64,000 bases of DNA from Clostridium estertheticum (GCF_026650985.1 NZ_CP086239.1:4738501-4802500), one strand, 5' to 3'; counted from the first letter of the stretch, positions 28,997 to 38,058 are shown. Notes: generated by a model not told the origin, from the sequence alone. Numbers and translations: made by a program.

Positions 28997-30517
28997 ATGG
29001 ATAAAATCCCTTATGTATCTATAGAAAATATTAGTAAAACTTTCGGGAAAGTAATAGCTAATAATAATATGAATTTAACTTTGCATGGCGGAGAAATCCA
29101 TGCACTACTAGGTGAAAATGGGGCGGGTAAAAGTACCCTTATGAACATGTTATCAGGAGTTTATACTCCTGATAGCGGTTCTATTTTTATTCATGGAAAA
29201 AATACTAACTTTAATAGTCCAAAAGATGCAATTAAAGCTGGTGTAGGAATGATTTATCAACATTTTAAATTAGTTGAGGAAATGACTGCAAAACAAAATA
29301 TATTACTTGGTCAAACAAGTGGACTGTTTTTTAATAACAAGCTGGAAATCAAAAAAATCAATGATCTAAAAGAAAAGTTTCATTTGGAAATGGATTTAAA
29401 TAAATATGTTTCAGAGATGCCAGTAGGTGAGAGGCAAAATCTTGAAATACTTAAAGTGCTTTATAGGGGTGCTGATATTTTAGTATTAGATGAACCTACT
29501 ACTGTATTTACAGAAAGTGAGACAGAAAAATTATTTAAAATAATGAGAAGTATGAAAGAGAAAGGAAAAGCAATTATATTCATAAGTCATAAAATGAATG
29601 AAGTAATGGAGATTTGCGATAAGATTACTGTATTAAGAAAAGGTGAAGCTATAAAGACACTTAAGAAAGGAGACACGAGTCCTAAGGAATTAACAGAGCT
29701 AATGATGGGTCGCAAAGCAGATTTATCTATAAAAAAGGTAGATAAAGAGGCTGGTGAAGTAATGCTTGAGGTATCAGATTTAATAGTTTTAAATGCTGAA
29801 AAAGCAGAGATTCTTAAAAATATTAGTTTCAGTCTTAGAAAAGGTGAAATTCTTGGTATTGCTGGAATTGCGGGTAGTGGACAAAGAGAATTATGTGAAG
29901 CTATTGCAGGTATTGAGAAGGTAGCGAGTGGCAAAATAGTTTTAGAGGGAGAAGACCTTGTAGGGAAATCTCCGAGAGATATTATCAATAAAGGTATAAG
30001 CATGAGTTTTATACCAGAAGATAGATTAGGAATGGGACTTGTTGCGTCTATGGGTATGGTGGATAATCTTTTACTAAAGGATTATCATAATCAAAAAGGA
30101 ATATTTATAGATAGAAAGCCAGTCATTAAAAAAGCAAAAGAAATGATGAAAAAATTTGAAATAAAAACGCCGGATATATATCATCCTATAAAATATTTAT
30201 CAGGTGGTAATATTCAAAAGATATTAGTTGGAAGAGAATTAAGCATGCATCCTAAAATACTTATTATGGCATATGCCGTTCGTGGGCTTGATATTAATAC
30301 ATGTTATACGATATATGATCTTATAAGTGAGGAAAAGAAAAAGGGAACTGCAGTTTTATTCATAGGAGAGGATCTCGACGTATTAATCCATTTATGTGAT
30401 AGGATTATGGTGATTTGTGATGGCAAGATTACTGGAATAGTTGATGCAAAAGAGTCTTCTAGAGAAAAGATCGGTATGATGATGGTTGGAAATACTGACG
30501 ATATGGAGGCGATATAG
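28997..30517 (+). CDS. nupO: Nucleoside ABC transporter, duplicated ATPase
   Basis: Cytoplasmic ATPase with two ABC domains in one 506-residue chain, the NupO/YufO type. The first domain has the Walker A GENGAGKST, signature MPVGERQN and Walker B ILVLDEPTTVF. The second has a degenerate P-loop GIAGSGQRE, the signature LSGGNIQK, and ILIMAYAVRGLD in place of Walker B, so only one site is likely fully active, as usual in this sugar/nucleoside class. AGGAGG precedes the ATG. The stop codon directly abuts the start of the next gene. Confidence 0.92.
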   Translation: MDKIPYVSIENISKTFGKVIANNNMNLTLHGGEIHALLGENGAGKSTLMNMLSGVYTPDSGSIFIHGKNTNFNSPKDAIKAGVGMIYQHFKLVEEMTAKQNILLGQTSGLFFNNKLEIKKINDLKEKFHLEMDLNKYVSEMPVGERQNLEILKVLYRGADILVLDEPTTVFTESETEKLFKIMRSMKEKGKAIIFISHKMNEVMEICDKITVLRKGEAIKTLKKGDTSPKELTELMMGRKADLSIKKVDKEAGEVMLEVSDLIVLNAEKAEILKNISFSLRKGEILGIAGIAGSGQRELCEAIAGIEKVASGKIVLEGEDLVGKSPRDIINKGISMSFIPEDRLGMGLVASMGMVDNLLLKDYHNQKGIFIDRKPVIKKAKEMMKKFEIKTPDIYHPIKYLSGGNIQKILVGRELSMHPKILIMAYAVRGLDINTCYTIYDLISEEKKKGTAVLFIGEDLDVLIHLCDRIMVICDGKITGIVDAKESSREKIGMMMVGNTDDMEAI

Positions 30518-31597
30518 ATGATTCAGATTGTTAAAAGGTCTAAAATCAGCAAAACAGATAATTTAAAAATTAGGTGTATTGCAATACTCCTATCACTTGT
30601 AGTACTTGCTATGTTTCTGTTAATCATTAACCTTAATCCAATAGATGTGTACGCGGCGATTATTCAGGGTAGTTTTGGTTCAACTTATAGCATCCAGCAA
30701 ACATTTATTAAGGCTATACCACTTATTATAAGTTCTCTTGGAATAGCTATAGCATTTAGAATGCAATTTTGGAATATTGGAGGAGAAGGACAAATACTTA
30801 TGGGAGCATTTGCTGCTACTTATTTTGCTCTAAAATTTCCGAATATGCCTAAATTTCAGTTGTTATTAATAATGTTTTGCGCAGGAATACTCGGTGGGGG
30901 ATTATGGGCATTAATTGCAGCATTGCTTAAAGGTAAATGGAATACTAATGAGACTATAGTAACATTAATGTTAAATTATATTGCAATAAAATTTATAACT
31001 TATCTTCAGTATGGACCTTGGAGAGATAAAAACGCAATGGGTTTTCCTAAAATTCCTAGTTTCTCTGAAAATGCAACACTTCCGGATGTTTTTGGTATAA
31101 ATATGGGATGGATAATTGCAATTATTTTAACAATTATAGTATATATTTTCATAAAATATACTAAGAAGGGTTATGAAATTTCGGTCCTTGGAGAAAGTGA
31201 AAAAACAGCTATATACGCGGGTATAAAAATTCGAAAAACTATGTTTATAGCAATATTTTTAAGTGGTGCTTTATGCGGAATTGCAGGTGTAATTCAAGTT
31301 TCAGCTGTTAGCAAAACGCTTTCTGCAGATGTTGCAGGTGGAGTAGGATTTACAGCTATAATTATAGCATGGTTATCATCACTTTCTGCACCTATTATAG
31401 TAATAGTATCTATACTATTTGCTGCACTTGTTCAAGGTGCATCATTTATTCAAACAGCATTTGGAATACCAGAAGCTGCCGCACAATTAATACAAGCAAT
31501 TATTTTATTCTTTGTATTAGGTAGTGAATTCTTTACTAAGTATAAAATAAATTTTAAATCTAAGGGAAAACTAAAGGGGGTAAATAAAAATGAATAG
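30518..31597 (+). CDS. nupP: Nucleoside ABC transporter permease 1
   Basis: A 359-residue polytopic permease of the BPD_transp_2 (RbsC/LivH-like) family, NupP/YufP type. The first membrane helix is near residues 22-42. FRMQFWNIGGEGQILMGAF and LMLNYIAIKF are family hallmarks. It starts immediately after the nupO stop and overlaps the next permease by eight bases, so the three are translated together. It imports purine nucleosides with the BMP lipoprotein. Confidence 0.92.
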   Translation: MIQIVKRSKISKTDNLKIRCIAILLSLVVLAMFLLIINLNPIDVYAAIIQGSFGSTYSIQQTFIKAIPLIISSLGIAIAFRMQFWNIGGEGQILMGAFAATYFALKFPNMPKFQLLLIMFCAGILGGGLWALIAALLKGKWNTNETIVTLMLNYIAIKFITYLQYGPWRDKNAMGFPKIPSFSENATLPDVFGINMGWIIAIILTIIVYIFIKYTKKGYEISVLGESEKTAIYAGIKIRKTMFIAIFLSGALCGIAGVIQVSAVSKTLSADVAGGVGFTAIIIAWLSSLSAPIIVIVSILFAALVQGASFIQTAFGIPEAAAQLIQAIILFFVLGSEFFTKYKINFKSKGKLKGVNKNE

Positions 31598-32528
31598 TGT
31601 AACAACATTTTTAGCCGCTGCAGTAGTAGCTGGTACTCCTCTACTTTTTGCAACACTCGGAGAATTATTAACTGAAAAAGTTGGTAACCTTAATTTAGGG
31701 GTAGAAGGCATGATGCTTATGGGATCTGTTATTGGGTTTATGGCAGGAGTAAGTACAGGAAATCCAATAATAGCAATGATCGCTGCAGCAATTGCTGGTG
31801 GCTTTGGAGCTCTTATATATGCATTCTTAACCATATCACTCAGGGCGAATCAAGTTGTATGTGGCCTTACACTAACTATATTTGGAACAGGTTTTTCAAG
31901 CATGGTAGGTAAAAATTTGATAGGGCAAGTTACTCCAAATACAATTAAAAATTTCTTTGTACCTATAAGAATTCCAATAATAGGAAACATACCTTTTATA
32001 GGAGATATATTTTTTAATCATGATGTGTTTGTATATTTCGGATATATTATGACTATCCTTTTATTTATATATTTATATAAAACAGCTAAGGGACTAAATA
32101 CAATGGCAGTTGGAGAAAATCCAGCAGCAGCAGATGCAGCTAGTATAAATGTTAGTCTTTATAAATATATTAACACATTAATAGGAGGAGCCCTTTGTGG
32201 ACTTGGTGGAGCATACTTATCCCTTGTTTATGTACCAGCTTGGCAGGAAAATGTAACAGCAGGCAGAGGATGGATTGCTGTTGCCCTTGTAATTTTTGCA
32301 ACGTGGAAACCTCAAAAAGCAATAATTGGAGCATATCTTTTCGGTGGACTTGATATATTAGGATTTAGACTTCAGGGGTTACCGGGTTTTGAGATATCGC
32401 AATATCTTATTGATTTGTTACCTTATGTAGTTACAATAGTTATTCTAGTAATAGTATCAATGAGGAAATCGGGTAAAAACTCACCACCAGCTGGACTCTC
32501 AGTTCCTTATTTTAGAGAAGAAAGGTGA
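31590..32528 (+). CDS. nupQ: Nucleoside ABC transporter permease 2
   Basis: A 312-residue second permease, NupQ/YufQ type, with about eight to ten membrane helices. TPLLFATLGELLTEKVGNLN and LGVEGMMLMG at the N-terminus and GENPAAADAASINV in the cytoplasmic loop identify the family. Last gene of the operon. A tandem array of repeats starts about 40 bases after its stop, and the array's terminal hairpin probably ends the transcript. Confidence 0.92.
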   Translation: MNSVTTFLAAAVVAGTPLLFATLGELLTEKVGNLNLGVEGMMLMGSVIGFMAGVSTGNPIIAMIAAAIAGGFGALIYAFLTISLRANQVVCGLTLTIFGTGFSSMVGKNLIGQVTPNTIKNFFVPIRIPIIGNIPFIGDIFFNHDVFVYFGYIMTILLFIYLYKTAKGLNTMAVGENPAAADAASINVSLYKYINTLIGGALCGLGGAYLSLVYVPAWQENVTAGRGWIAVALVIFATWKPQKAIIGAYLFGGLDILGFRLQGLPGFEISQYLIDLLPYVVTIVILVIVSMRKSGKNSPPAGLSVPYFREER

Positions 32529-32569
32529 TCTAATTTAAGGAGGGAGTTAGGGGGACAAGCAAGTTAACC

Positions 32570-32811
32570 GGGGGACGGTTAACAACTAATTGATGTTTAA
32601 ATGATTAAATGTTGAGGGGCGGTTAATAACTAATTGATGTTTTAATGATTAAATGTTGAGGGACGGTTAACAACTAATCGATGTTTAAATGATTAAATGT
32701 TGAGGGACGGTTAACAACTAATTGATGTTTAAATGATTAATGTTGAGGGACAGTTAACAACTAATTGACTTATATAAATAAATTGTGTAATTAGTTGTTA
32801 ACCGTCCCCAC
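32570..32811 (+). repeat. Tandem REP array: five direct units plus one inverted unit
   Basis: The core GGGACGGTTAACAACTAAT recurs at about 32570, 32615, 32659, 32703 and 32747, with a period of 44-45 bases. The intervening sequence (TGATGTTTAAATGATTAAATGTTGA) is itself repeated. An inverted core (ATTAGTTGTTAACCGTCCCC) at 32790-32809 pairs with the last direct unit and is followed by a run of seven T, which makes a terminator between nupQ and cbiG. Variants within cores (GGGGCGGTTAATAAC, GGGACAGTTAAC) show some age. Confidence 0.9.
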
Positions 32812-32908
32812 TTTTTTTCTGCTTTTTTTGATTTATTCATTTGTTTTAGCAATTGTTTTGTAATTTGCGCGCAACTATAGTATGATGTATAGTAGGAATG
32901 GTGACAAA

Positions 32909-33898
32909 ATGAAATATGCAGTTGTTACGTTTACCCAAAAGGGAGATCAAATAGCGGAAATTTTAGCCTCAAGTCTTAATATTGATTTATATTCAAAGAA
33001 AAAACATAGCAATTTCGATTTTGCAAAGGTTAGTAAAAAGGTAATGGAGAACTATAGAGGTATAATTTTTATAAGTTCTACAGGTATTGCAGTTAGATCA
33101 ATAGCACCATACATAAAAAGTAAGGATCTGGATCCGGCAGTATTAGTTATAGATAATTCTTGTAATTATGTTATAAGCCTTTTAAGTGGTCATTTAGGAG
33201 GAGCGAACGAACTTGCATTAAGGGTTAGTAAACTTTTAGATGCAAAACCTATAATAACTACAGCAACAGATAATTTAGGTATTTATGCCCCTGATATGAT
33301 AGCAAAAGATAATGGATTTGTTATTGAAGATTTGAAAAAAGCAAAAGACATAGCGGCGCTTTTAGTAGAAGGAAAAAAAATTGGATTTCTTGATGAAAAA
33401 GGAATAATACAAACACCAGCTGGATATAGTAGTAGTTTAGAGAATATTTCTGGATTGCTGTATATTTCTAGTAACGAAATTATTAATGCTAAGTTAGAGG
33501 AATATAATGTACCAACGCTTAAATTAATAAGACAAAATATCGTACTTGGAATAGGATGTAGAAAAAACTTTTCGCAAGATAAAATGAATAAGACAGTAAT
33601 AAGGATGCTTAAGGAATACAATATAGATATTAGGGCTATAAAGTCTATAGCAACAGTTAATGTTAAAAAAGATGAATTAGCAATAAAGGCATTAGCAGAT
33701 TATTTTAAATGTCAGCTTAAAATATTTACGACAGAAGATATAAAGAAAGTACAACATAAATTCAGCGGAAGCGATTTCGTGGAGAAAACTATTGGGGTTA
33801 GAGCTGTTTGTGAGCCTTGTGTTGAACTTAGTGGGGCAAAAATCATGACAATTAAGATGAAATTAGATGGTATGACCTTATGCATAGGGGAAGTATGA
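32909..33898 (+). CDS. cbiG: Cobalt-precorrin-5A hydrolase CbiG
   Basis: Opens the delta-lactone ring and removes acetaldehyde from cobalt-precorrin-5A in the anaerobic cobalamin route. The N-terminal part has FISSTGIAVRSIAPYIKSKD and LLSGHLGGANELA, the central part follows, and GIGCRKNFSQDKM opens the C-terminal domain: all CbiG hallmarks. I choose the ATG at 32909 with GGTG upstream (329 residues); an earlier ATG at 32882 would overlap a possible -10 box. It is separated from the other cbi genes by 5 kb. Confidence 0.92.
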   Translation: MKYAVVTFTQKGDQIAEILASSLNIDLYSKKKHSNFDFAKVSKKVMENYRGIIFISSTGIAVRSIAPYIKSKDLDPAVLVIDNSCNYVISLLSGHLGGANELALRVSKLLDAKPIITTATDNLGIYAPDMIAKDNGFVIEDLKKAKDIAALLVEGKKIGFLDEKGIIQTPAGYSSSLENISGLLYISSNEIINAKLEEYNVPTLKLIRQNIVLGIGCRKNFSQDKMNKTVIRMLKEYNIDIRAIKSIATVNVKKDELAIKALADYFKCQLKIFTTEDIKKVQHKFSGSDFVEKTIGVRAVCEPCVELSGAKIMTIKMKLDGMTLCIGEV

Positions 33899-34057
33899 TA
33901 TAATAGAGAAGGTGTTTTTAGAGAAATGCTGAGTAATCTAGTGAATTTTAAAAATAAAAAGGATTTCAATGAATATTTATAGAATATATAATAGTAGACT
34001 ATAAATAATTTAAGAATAGATTTAACAACAATTATGAAATTAGAGGAGTGTATTTAT

Positions 34058-35230
34058 ATGACAACAGATATTAAGGAAGAAGTTACAATGAAAGATGCTA
34101 TGGAAAATACTGCAGAAGCTATGGTTATTAATAGTGGAGACGTTGTACTTGGAACTGTACTTTCTGTAAGTGAAGAAGAAGTTCTAGTAAACATTGGTTA
34201 TATGACTGATGGTGTTATAACAAAAGAAGAATTATCAAACGATAAAGAAGCAAACATTGCAGATGTTGTAAAAGTTGGAGATCAAATCTCTGTATATATA
34301 ATGAAAGTTAATAACGGAGAAGGAAATGTGCTTTTATCTAAGAAAAGAGCAGATGGTCTTAAAATATGGGATGAATTCCAAGAAATTTTAGATGCAAACA
34401 AAACTTTAGAAGTAACAGTTAGTGACATAGTAAAAGGTGGAGCTACAGCTTACATAGAGGGAGTTAGAGCATTTATACCAGCATCACAAATATCAGATTC
34501 ATATATAGAAAACTTAGAAGACTATAAAGGTAAAACTTTAGTAGTTAAAATAATAGAACTTGATAAAGAAAATAAAAATATTGTTCTATCTAGAAGAGTA
34601 ATTGAAAAAGAAGAAAATGCAGTTAAAAGAGATCAAATTTGGAATGAACTTAAAAAAGGTGAAAAGAGAAAAGGCGTTGTAACTAGACTTGCTAAATTTG
34701 GTGCATTTGTAGATTTAGGTGGCATTGATGGTCTTATTCACGTTTCACAATTATCATGGAAAAGAGTTCAAGAACCATCAGAAGTAGTAGCTGTTGGAGA
34801 CGAAGTAGAAGTTACAGTTTTAGATTTTGATAAAGAAAAAGGAAGAATATCTCTAGGACTTAAGAGTGAACAAGGAAACCCATGGAACAACATAACAAGC
34901 AACTACAAGCCTGGTGCTATAGTTGAAGGAACTGTTGTTAAATTAATGGATTTCGGTGCTTTTGTACAACTTGAATCAGGAGTTGAAGGACTAGTTCATT
35001 TATCAGAAATATCAGAAGAACGTATTGCAAAAGTTTCTGACGTATTAAAAGTTGGAGAAGTTGTAAAAGTTAAAATCGGTGAAATAAACGAAAAAGATAG
35101 AAGAATAAGCCTAAGCATTAGAGAAGCAGCAAGAGGAAATGAAGATTTTTCAGATTATAAACAAGAAGAAGAAAGTGGATTAACTCTAGGAGATATATTA
35201 GGAGACAAACTTAAAAACTATAAATTCTAG
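34058..35230 (+). CDS. rpsA: S1-domain RNA-binding protein (RpsA/YpfD type)
   Basis: A 390-residue protein with four S1 repeats. They begin near GDVVLGTVLSVSEEEVLVNIG, LEVTVSDIVKGGATAYIEG, GVVTRLAKFGAFVDLGG and GTVVKLMDFGAFVQLESG. The last two have the canonical GAFV(D/Q)L and HVSQLS/HLSEIS motifs of ribosomal S1, and the first two are less conserved, as in the four-domain firmicute homologue. The ATG at 34058 follows GAGGAGTG; an upstream ATG would run through that site. It likely helps ribosomes bind mRNA; whether it is essential here is unknown. A terminator follows. Confidence 0.88.
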   Translation: MTTDIKEEVTMKDAMENTAEAMVINSGDVVLGTVLSVSEEEVLVNIGYMTDGVITKEELSNDKEANIADVVKVGDQISVYIMKVNNGEGNVLLSKKRADGLKIWDEFQEILDANKTLEVTVSDIVKGGATAYIEGVRAFIPASQISDSYIENLEDYKGKTLVVKIIELDKENKNIVLSRRVIEKEENAVKRDQIWNELKKGEKRKGVVTRLAKFGAFVDLGGIDGLIHVSQLSWKRVQEPSEVVAVGDEVEVTVLDFDKEKGRISLGLKSEQGNPWNNITSNYKPGAIVEGTVVKLMDFGAFVQLESGVEGLVHLSEISEERIAKVSDVLKVGEVVKVKIGEINEKDRRISLSIREAARGNEDFSDYKQEEESGLTLGDILGDKLKNYKF

Positions 35231-35275
35231 TAAAAGTTCCATATCATAAAGATCTAAATTAAAGTAAATATTATG

Positions 35276-35308
35276 AGGCAAAACAATTAATAATTGTTTT
35301 GCCTTTTA
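35276..35308 (+). terminator. Terminator after the S1-domain gene
   Basis: AGGCAAAACAATTA pairs with TAATTGTTTTGCCT, and the 3' arm runs into TTTT. Confidence 0.88.
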
Positions 35309-35329
35309 ATACTTTAAGGGGGTAATATA

Positions 35330-35749
35330 TTGCTTACGTGTGAAGTCTGTGGAAATCCAGCGGATAAACATCATATAGTTTATAAAAGCCAAGGCGGCAT
35401 TGAATTTTCACTTAACTTTAGATATCTTTGTACATTGCATCATAGGGGGGAAGCAGGTCCTCACAAGAATAGGCGATTAGATTTAGAATATAAAATTGAT
35501 ATGCAGAGAAAACTTGAAAATATTTTAATAAAAGAAATTTATCAAATTGAAGAATTAGAAGTCTTGCTTAAAATAAACAAGGGAATGATAAAAAGACTCT
35601 TTAAGGATTATAAACTCAAGGCCAAAGGGGTTAGAAAAGCTGATATTATTGTTAATCAAAATGATGTAGGATATAAAAGAGATGATATTATTTTTAGGCT
35701 AATGGGTGGTCAAAAATATGATGAGAAGATGCTTTTGGAAAAAATTTAA
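35330..35749 (+). CDS. Small HNH-type zinc protein
   Basis: A 139-residue protein. The N-terminal half carries CEVCGNPADKHHIVYKSQGG and LCTLHHRGEAGPHKN, a zinc-knuckle HNH-like arrangement in which HHI is the likely metal/catalytic pair. The C-terminal half is helical and rich in lysine. HNH proteins cut or nick DNA, but this small type is common in clostridial chromosomes without a known role, so I do not claim nuclease activity. The TTG start follows AAGGGGG. Confidence 0.75.
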   Translation: MLTCEVCGNPADKHHIVYKSQGGIEFSLNFRYLCTLHHRGEAGPHKNRRLDLEYKIDMQRKLENILIKEIYQIEELEVLLKINKGMIKRLFKDYKLKAKGVRKADIIVNQNDVGYKRDDIIFRLMGGQKYDEKMLLEKI

Positions 35750-35769
35750 AAAGTTATATAAATATTAAA

Positions 35770-35809
35770 AAAAACTATGAATAGCATAGGTTGCTTTCAT
35801 AGTTTTTAT
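35770..35809 (+). terminator. Terminator after the HNH gene
   Basis: AAAAACTATGAA pairs with TTCATAGTTTTT across a 14-base loop, followed by ATTTTTA. It could serve both strands. Confidence 0.8.
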
Positions 35810-35811
35810 TT

Positions 35812-35934
35812 TTAGTCCTTATTTAAGATAACACTTATAATGTAAGGAGAACTTCCTATATCTTTATGAGAAGCTTTTTTAAGTTCCACTTTATAATTTC
35901 TTATGGACTTTCTTGGTTTTATAGCCTGCAACAT
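35812..35934 (-). pseudogene. 40-codon relic resembling a nitroreductase N-terminus
   Basis: A short minus-strand frame starts MLQAIKPRKSIRNYK, which matches the RRSIRxYK entry of FMN nitroreductases. It then runs into KDIGSSPYIISVILNKD and stops after 40 codons, where the family is about 170-200. CTGGAG lies upstream of the ATG. It is probably the remnant of a gene that lost its middle, downstream of the metal ABC genes. It could also be a genuine small ORF. Confidence 0.4.
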
Positions 35935-35969
35935 AATAAATTTCTCCAGTGTGATTTCAGCTTATATAT

Positions 35970-36767
35970 CTAACACCTTGATAATATTTTTTTACTACTG
36001 ATTACAATAATTAATACAAAAACAGAAGTCAAAGCAATACTGCCTCCTGGGGCACAATTTACGTAGTAAGATATAACAAGCCCTAAAATTATGTCAATGA
36101 AGCCAAACATTATAGAGCAAAATAAAGTTTTCTTAAAACCTTTATTTAGCTGCAATGCTGTCGCTACAGGTAGAGCTATCATGGATGACATGACAAGTAT
36201 TCCAAGTATTCTTAATGATACTGAAATAGTGGCACCCACAAGTAGAGCGAAGATATAGTTAATTACTTTAACTTTTGCGCCAGAAACCTTAGCTCCTTCT
36301 TCATCGAAAGTAATGTATAGTAATTGATTGTATAATGAAAATAATGTTATTATTGAAATAATGCTAAGAACAAGCATTATGTACAAGTCATTTTGTGTAA
36401 CAGTTAATAGGCTTCCGAATAGATAAGAATTAACATTAGCACCTGCTTTACCTGTACTTATTAAGGTTATTGCTATACCTACACTAAAGGTAAGTATAAT
36501 TGCTAGAATTAATTCTGCGTATTTTTTGTAATAATCTCTTAAAAATTCAATAGATAAACCGCATAGGGCTGTAAAAGCAAAAGCACCAAGTATAGGATTG
36601 AAACCAAAAACAAGGCCTATAGCAACACCAGCCAAGGAGGCATGTGCCATTGTATCTCCCATCATGGAATACCTTTTTAACACAAGAAAAACACCTACAA
36701 TTGGAAAAAGTATAGAAATTAAAACTGAGGCAATTAAAGCATTTTGCATAAAACCATATTCAAACAT
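35970..36767 (-). CDS. znuB: Zinc/manganese ABC transporter permease (ZnuB/TroC family)
   Basis: A 265-residue ABC-3 family permease with about eight membrane helices. MGDTMAHASLAGVAIGL and the late GILVMSSMIALPVATALQL are family hallmarks. It pairs with the ATPase gene nine bases upstream. The zinc/manganese class is clear; which metal cannot be read from sequence. No solute-binding gene (znuA) is adjacent, so the binding protein must be encoded elsewhere. Confidence 0.88.
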   Translation of the reverse strand: MFEYGFMQNALIASVLISILFPIVGVFLVLKRYSMMGDTMAHASLAGVAIGLVFGFNPILGAFAFTALCGLSIEFLRDYYKKYAELILAIILTFSVGIAITLISTGKAGANVNSYLFGSLLTVTQNDLYIMLVLSIISIITLFSLYNQLLYITFDEEGAKVSGAKVKVINYIFALLVGATISVSLRILGILVMSSMIALPVATALQLNKGFKKTLFCSIMFGFIDIILGLVISYYVNCAPGGSIALTSVFVLIIVISSKKILSRC

Positions 36768-36776
36768 AGAGTAAAG

Positions 36777-37439
36777 TTAGCCCCTTTCCTGGGTTATTTT
36801 ATATTTATAATCATTAATAGTATAAAGTATTCCACTTCTGTTACTCATTTCGAAAATATCTGTCGAGTTATCTAATGCGGCTTTTAAATTATGTTCTACA
36901 GAGACAACTGTAATGCCGAGGTTAACATTTAAACCCTTAATAATTCCATATATATCTTCCATGCTTTGAATGTCTATTCCAGTAGAAGGTTCATCTAAAA
37001 TTAATAGTTCAGGGTTGCCTATTAAACTCCTAGCTATAAAAATTTTTTGTTGCTGACCTCCGGAGAGATTTCCAATAAGAGTATGGGTATGATCCTCCAT
37101 CCCTACTGCCTTAAGGCTTTTTGAAATTAGACTTTTATCTTTAAGTTTTAATACTCTTCTATGGCAATTTAGCATTTCATAAACTGTTATAGGGAATTGT
37201 GCATTAAAATTTTCAACCTTTTGTGCAACATATGCTATTCGGGACGTATCTATAATTATTTCACCGCTATTAGGTTTTAATAAATTTAATATCAATTTAA
37301 GTAAGGTACTTTTAGCACTACCATTTTCACCTAAAATTGAAACGTAACTGCCCTTTTCGATTTTAACATTGACGTTGTCTAGTATGTATGGCTTTGAATT
37401 TGTATATGTAAAACATAAATTCTTTATGTTAATCATCAA
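36777..37439 (-). CDS. znuC: Zinc/manganese ABC transporter ATPase (ZnuC family)
   Basis: A 220-residue ABC ATPase with Walker A GENGSAKST (an Ala where Gly is usual, before the invariant Lys), signature LSGGQQQK, Walker B LLILDEPSTG and switch His in VSVEHNL. GGAGGAAA precedes the ATG at 37439. It is transcribed with znuB. A 15-bp inverted repeat upstream (37534-37548) resembles a Fur-family operator. Confidence 0.88.
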   Translation of the reverse strand: MMINIKNLCFTYTNSKPYILDNVNVKIEKGSYVSILGENGSAKSTLLKLILNLLKPNSGEIIIDTSRIAYVAQKVENFNAQFPITVYEMLNCHRRVLKLKDKSLISKSLKAVGMEDHTHTLIGNLSGGQQQKIFIARSLIGNPELLILDEPSTGIDIQSMEDIYGIIKGLNVNLGITVVSVEHNLKAALDNSTDIFEMSNRSGILYTINDYKYKITQERG

Positions 37440-37727
37440 TTTCCTCCTTATTAGTTATAACAAAATTAACCATACAATTATGCAATAATTATATGATTAA
37501 AATAATAGTAGCAACAGATATTATACACCTAAATGCGAATAACTTGCAAGAACTCTCTCCATATTATTGCCAAAAAAATTAAATAATACATATCATAAAA
37601 TTTATATAATTGGTAAAACTGTATATGAAGATACTTTATTTTATATAATAGCTAATATTGTTTTAGTATCTATCAATAAAAATGCATTTTGTTATGCATT
37701 TAATATAATAGGAAAGGTAGTGTTATT
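37440..37727. other. Divergent znuC / DUF3892 intergenic region
   Basis: An AT-rich 288-base promoter region between divergent genes. It contains TGCGAATAACTTGCA (37534-37548) and an ATGCAT-spaced pair at about 37680-37700. I see nothing else. Confidence 0.4.
37534..37548. promoter_or_regulatory. Possible Zur/Fur-family operator
   Basis: TGCGAAT-A-ACTTGCA is a 7-1-7 inverted repeat with five of seven positions matched, about 95 bases before znuC. Fur-family zinc regulators bind such 7-1-7 sites upstream of zinc uptake genes. The match is imperfect and the call is inferred mainly from context. Confidence 0.35.
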
Positions 37728-37988
37728 ATGAATAAAAGCGAAGGCTCAACTCATGTAATTAGTAAAGTGGCGAAAGACAATCAAGGAGAAATAACAGCAT
37801 ATGAACTTGAAAACGGAGAAATAATTTCTAAAGAACAGGCCGTCTCACTTGCTAAGCAAGGGAATATAAGTGGAGTTTCTGTCTCAACTTCTAAAAAAGG
37901 TGAAGAATTCTTAAGAAGTCTACCTGATCAAAATAAAGCAAACAATTTAGAAAGCTTACCAATTATAGATGATAATGATATATACTAG
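37728..37988 (+). CDS. DUF3892 protein
   Basis: An 86-residue protein; residues about 5-60 (VISKVAKDNQGEITAYELENG then KEQAVSLAKQG) match the DUF3892 pattern of a small beta-rich domain. The tail is polar and probably disordered. Function unknown. AAAGG precedes the ATG. It is transcribed alone, with a terminator 20 bases after the stop, divergent from the metal ABC genes. Confidence 0.75.
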   Translation: MNKSEGSTHVISKVAKDNQGEITAYELENGEIISKEQAVSLAKQGNISGVSVSTSKKGEEFLRSLPDQNKANNLESLPIIDDNDIY

Positions 37989-38007
37989 AAAAAATAATAA
38001 AAGAAGG

Positions 38008-38039
38008 AACAGGGACATTTTGGTGTGCCTGTTTTTTTA
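38008..38039 (+). terminator. Terminator after the DUF3892 gene
   Basis: AACAGG pairs with CCTGTT (with a CA/TG inner pair) and is followed by seven T. Confidence 0.7.
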
Positions 38040-38058
38040 ACTTAAATGGAAAATAAGT

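Noticed and set aside
29587-30003. 138-codon minus-strand frame
   Set aside because: Antisense to the second ABC domain of nupO; no independent support.
32570-32811. CRISPR array
   Set aside because: The repeats are spaced 44-45 bases apart, but the spacers are themselves repeated, one unit is inverted, and no cas gene is present.
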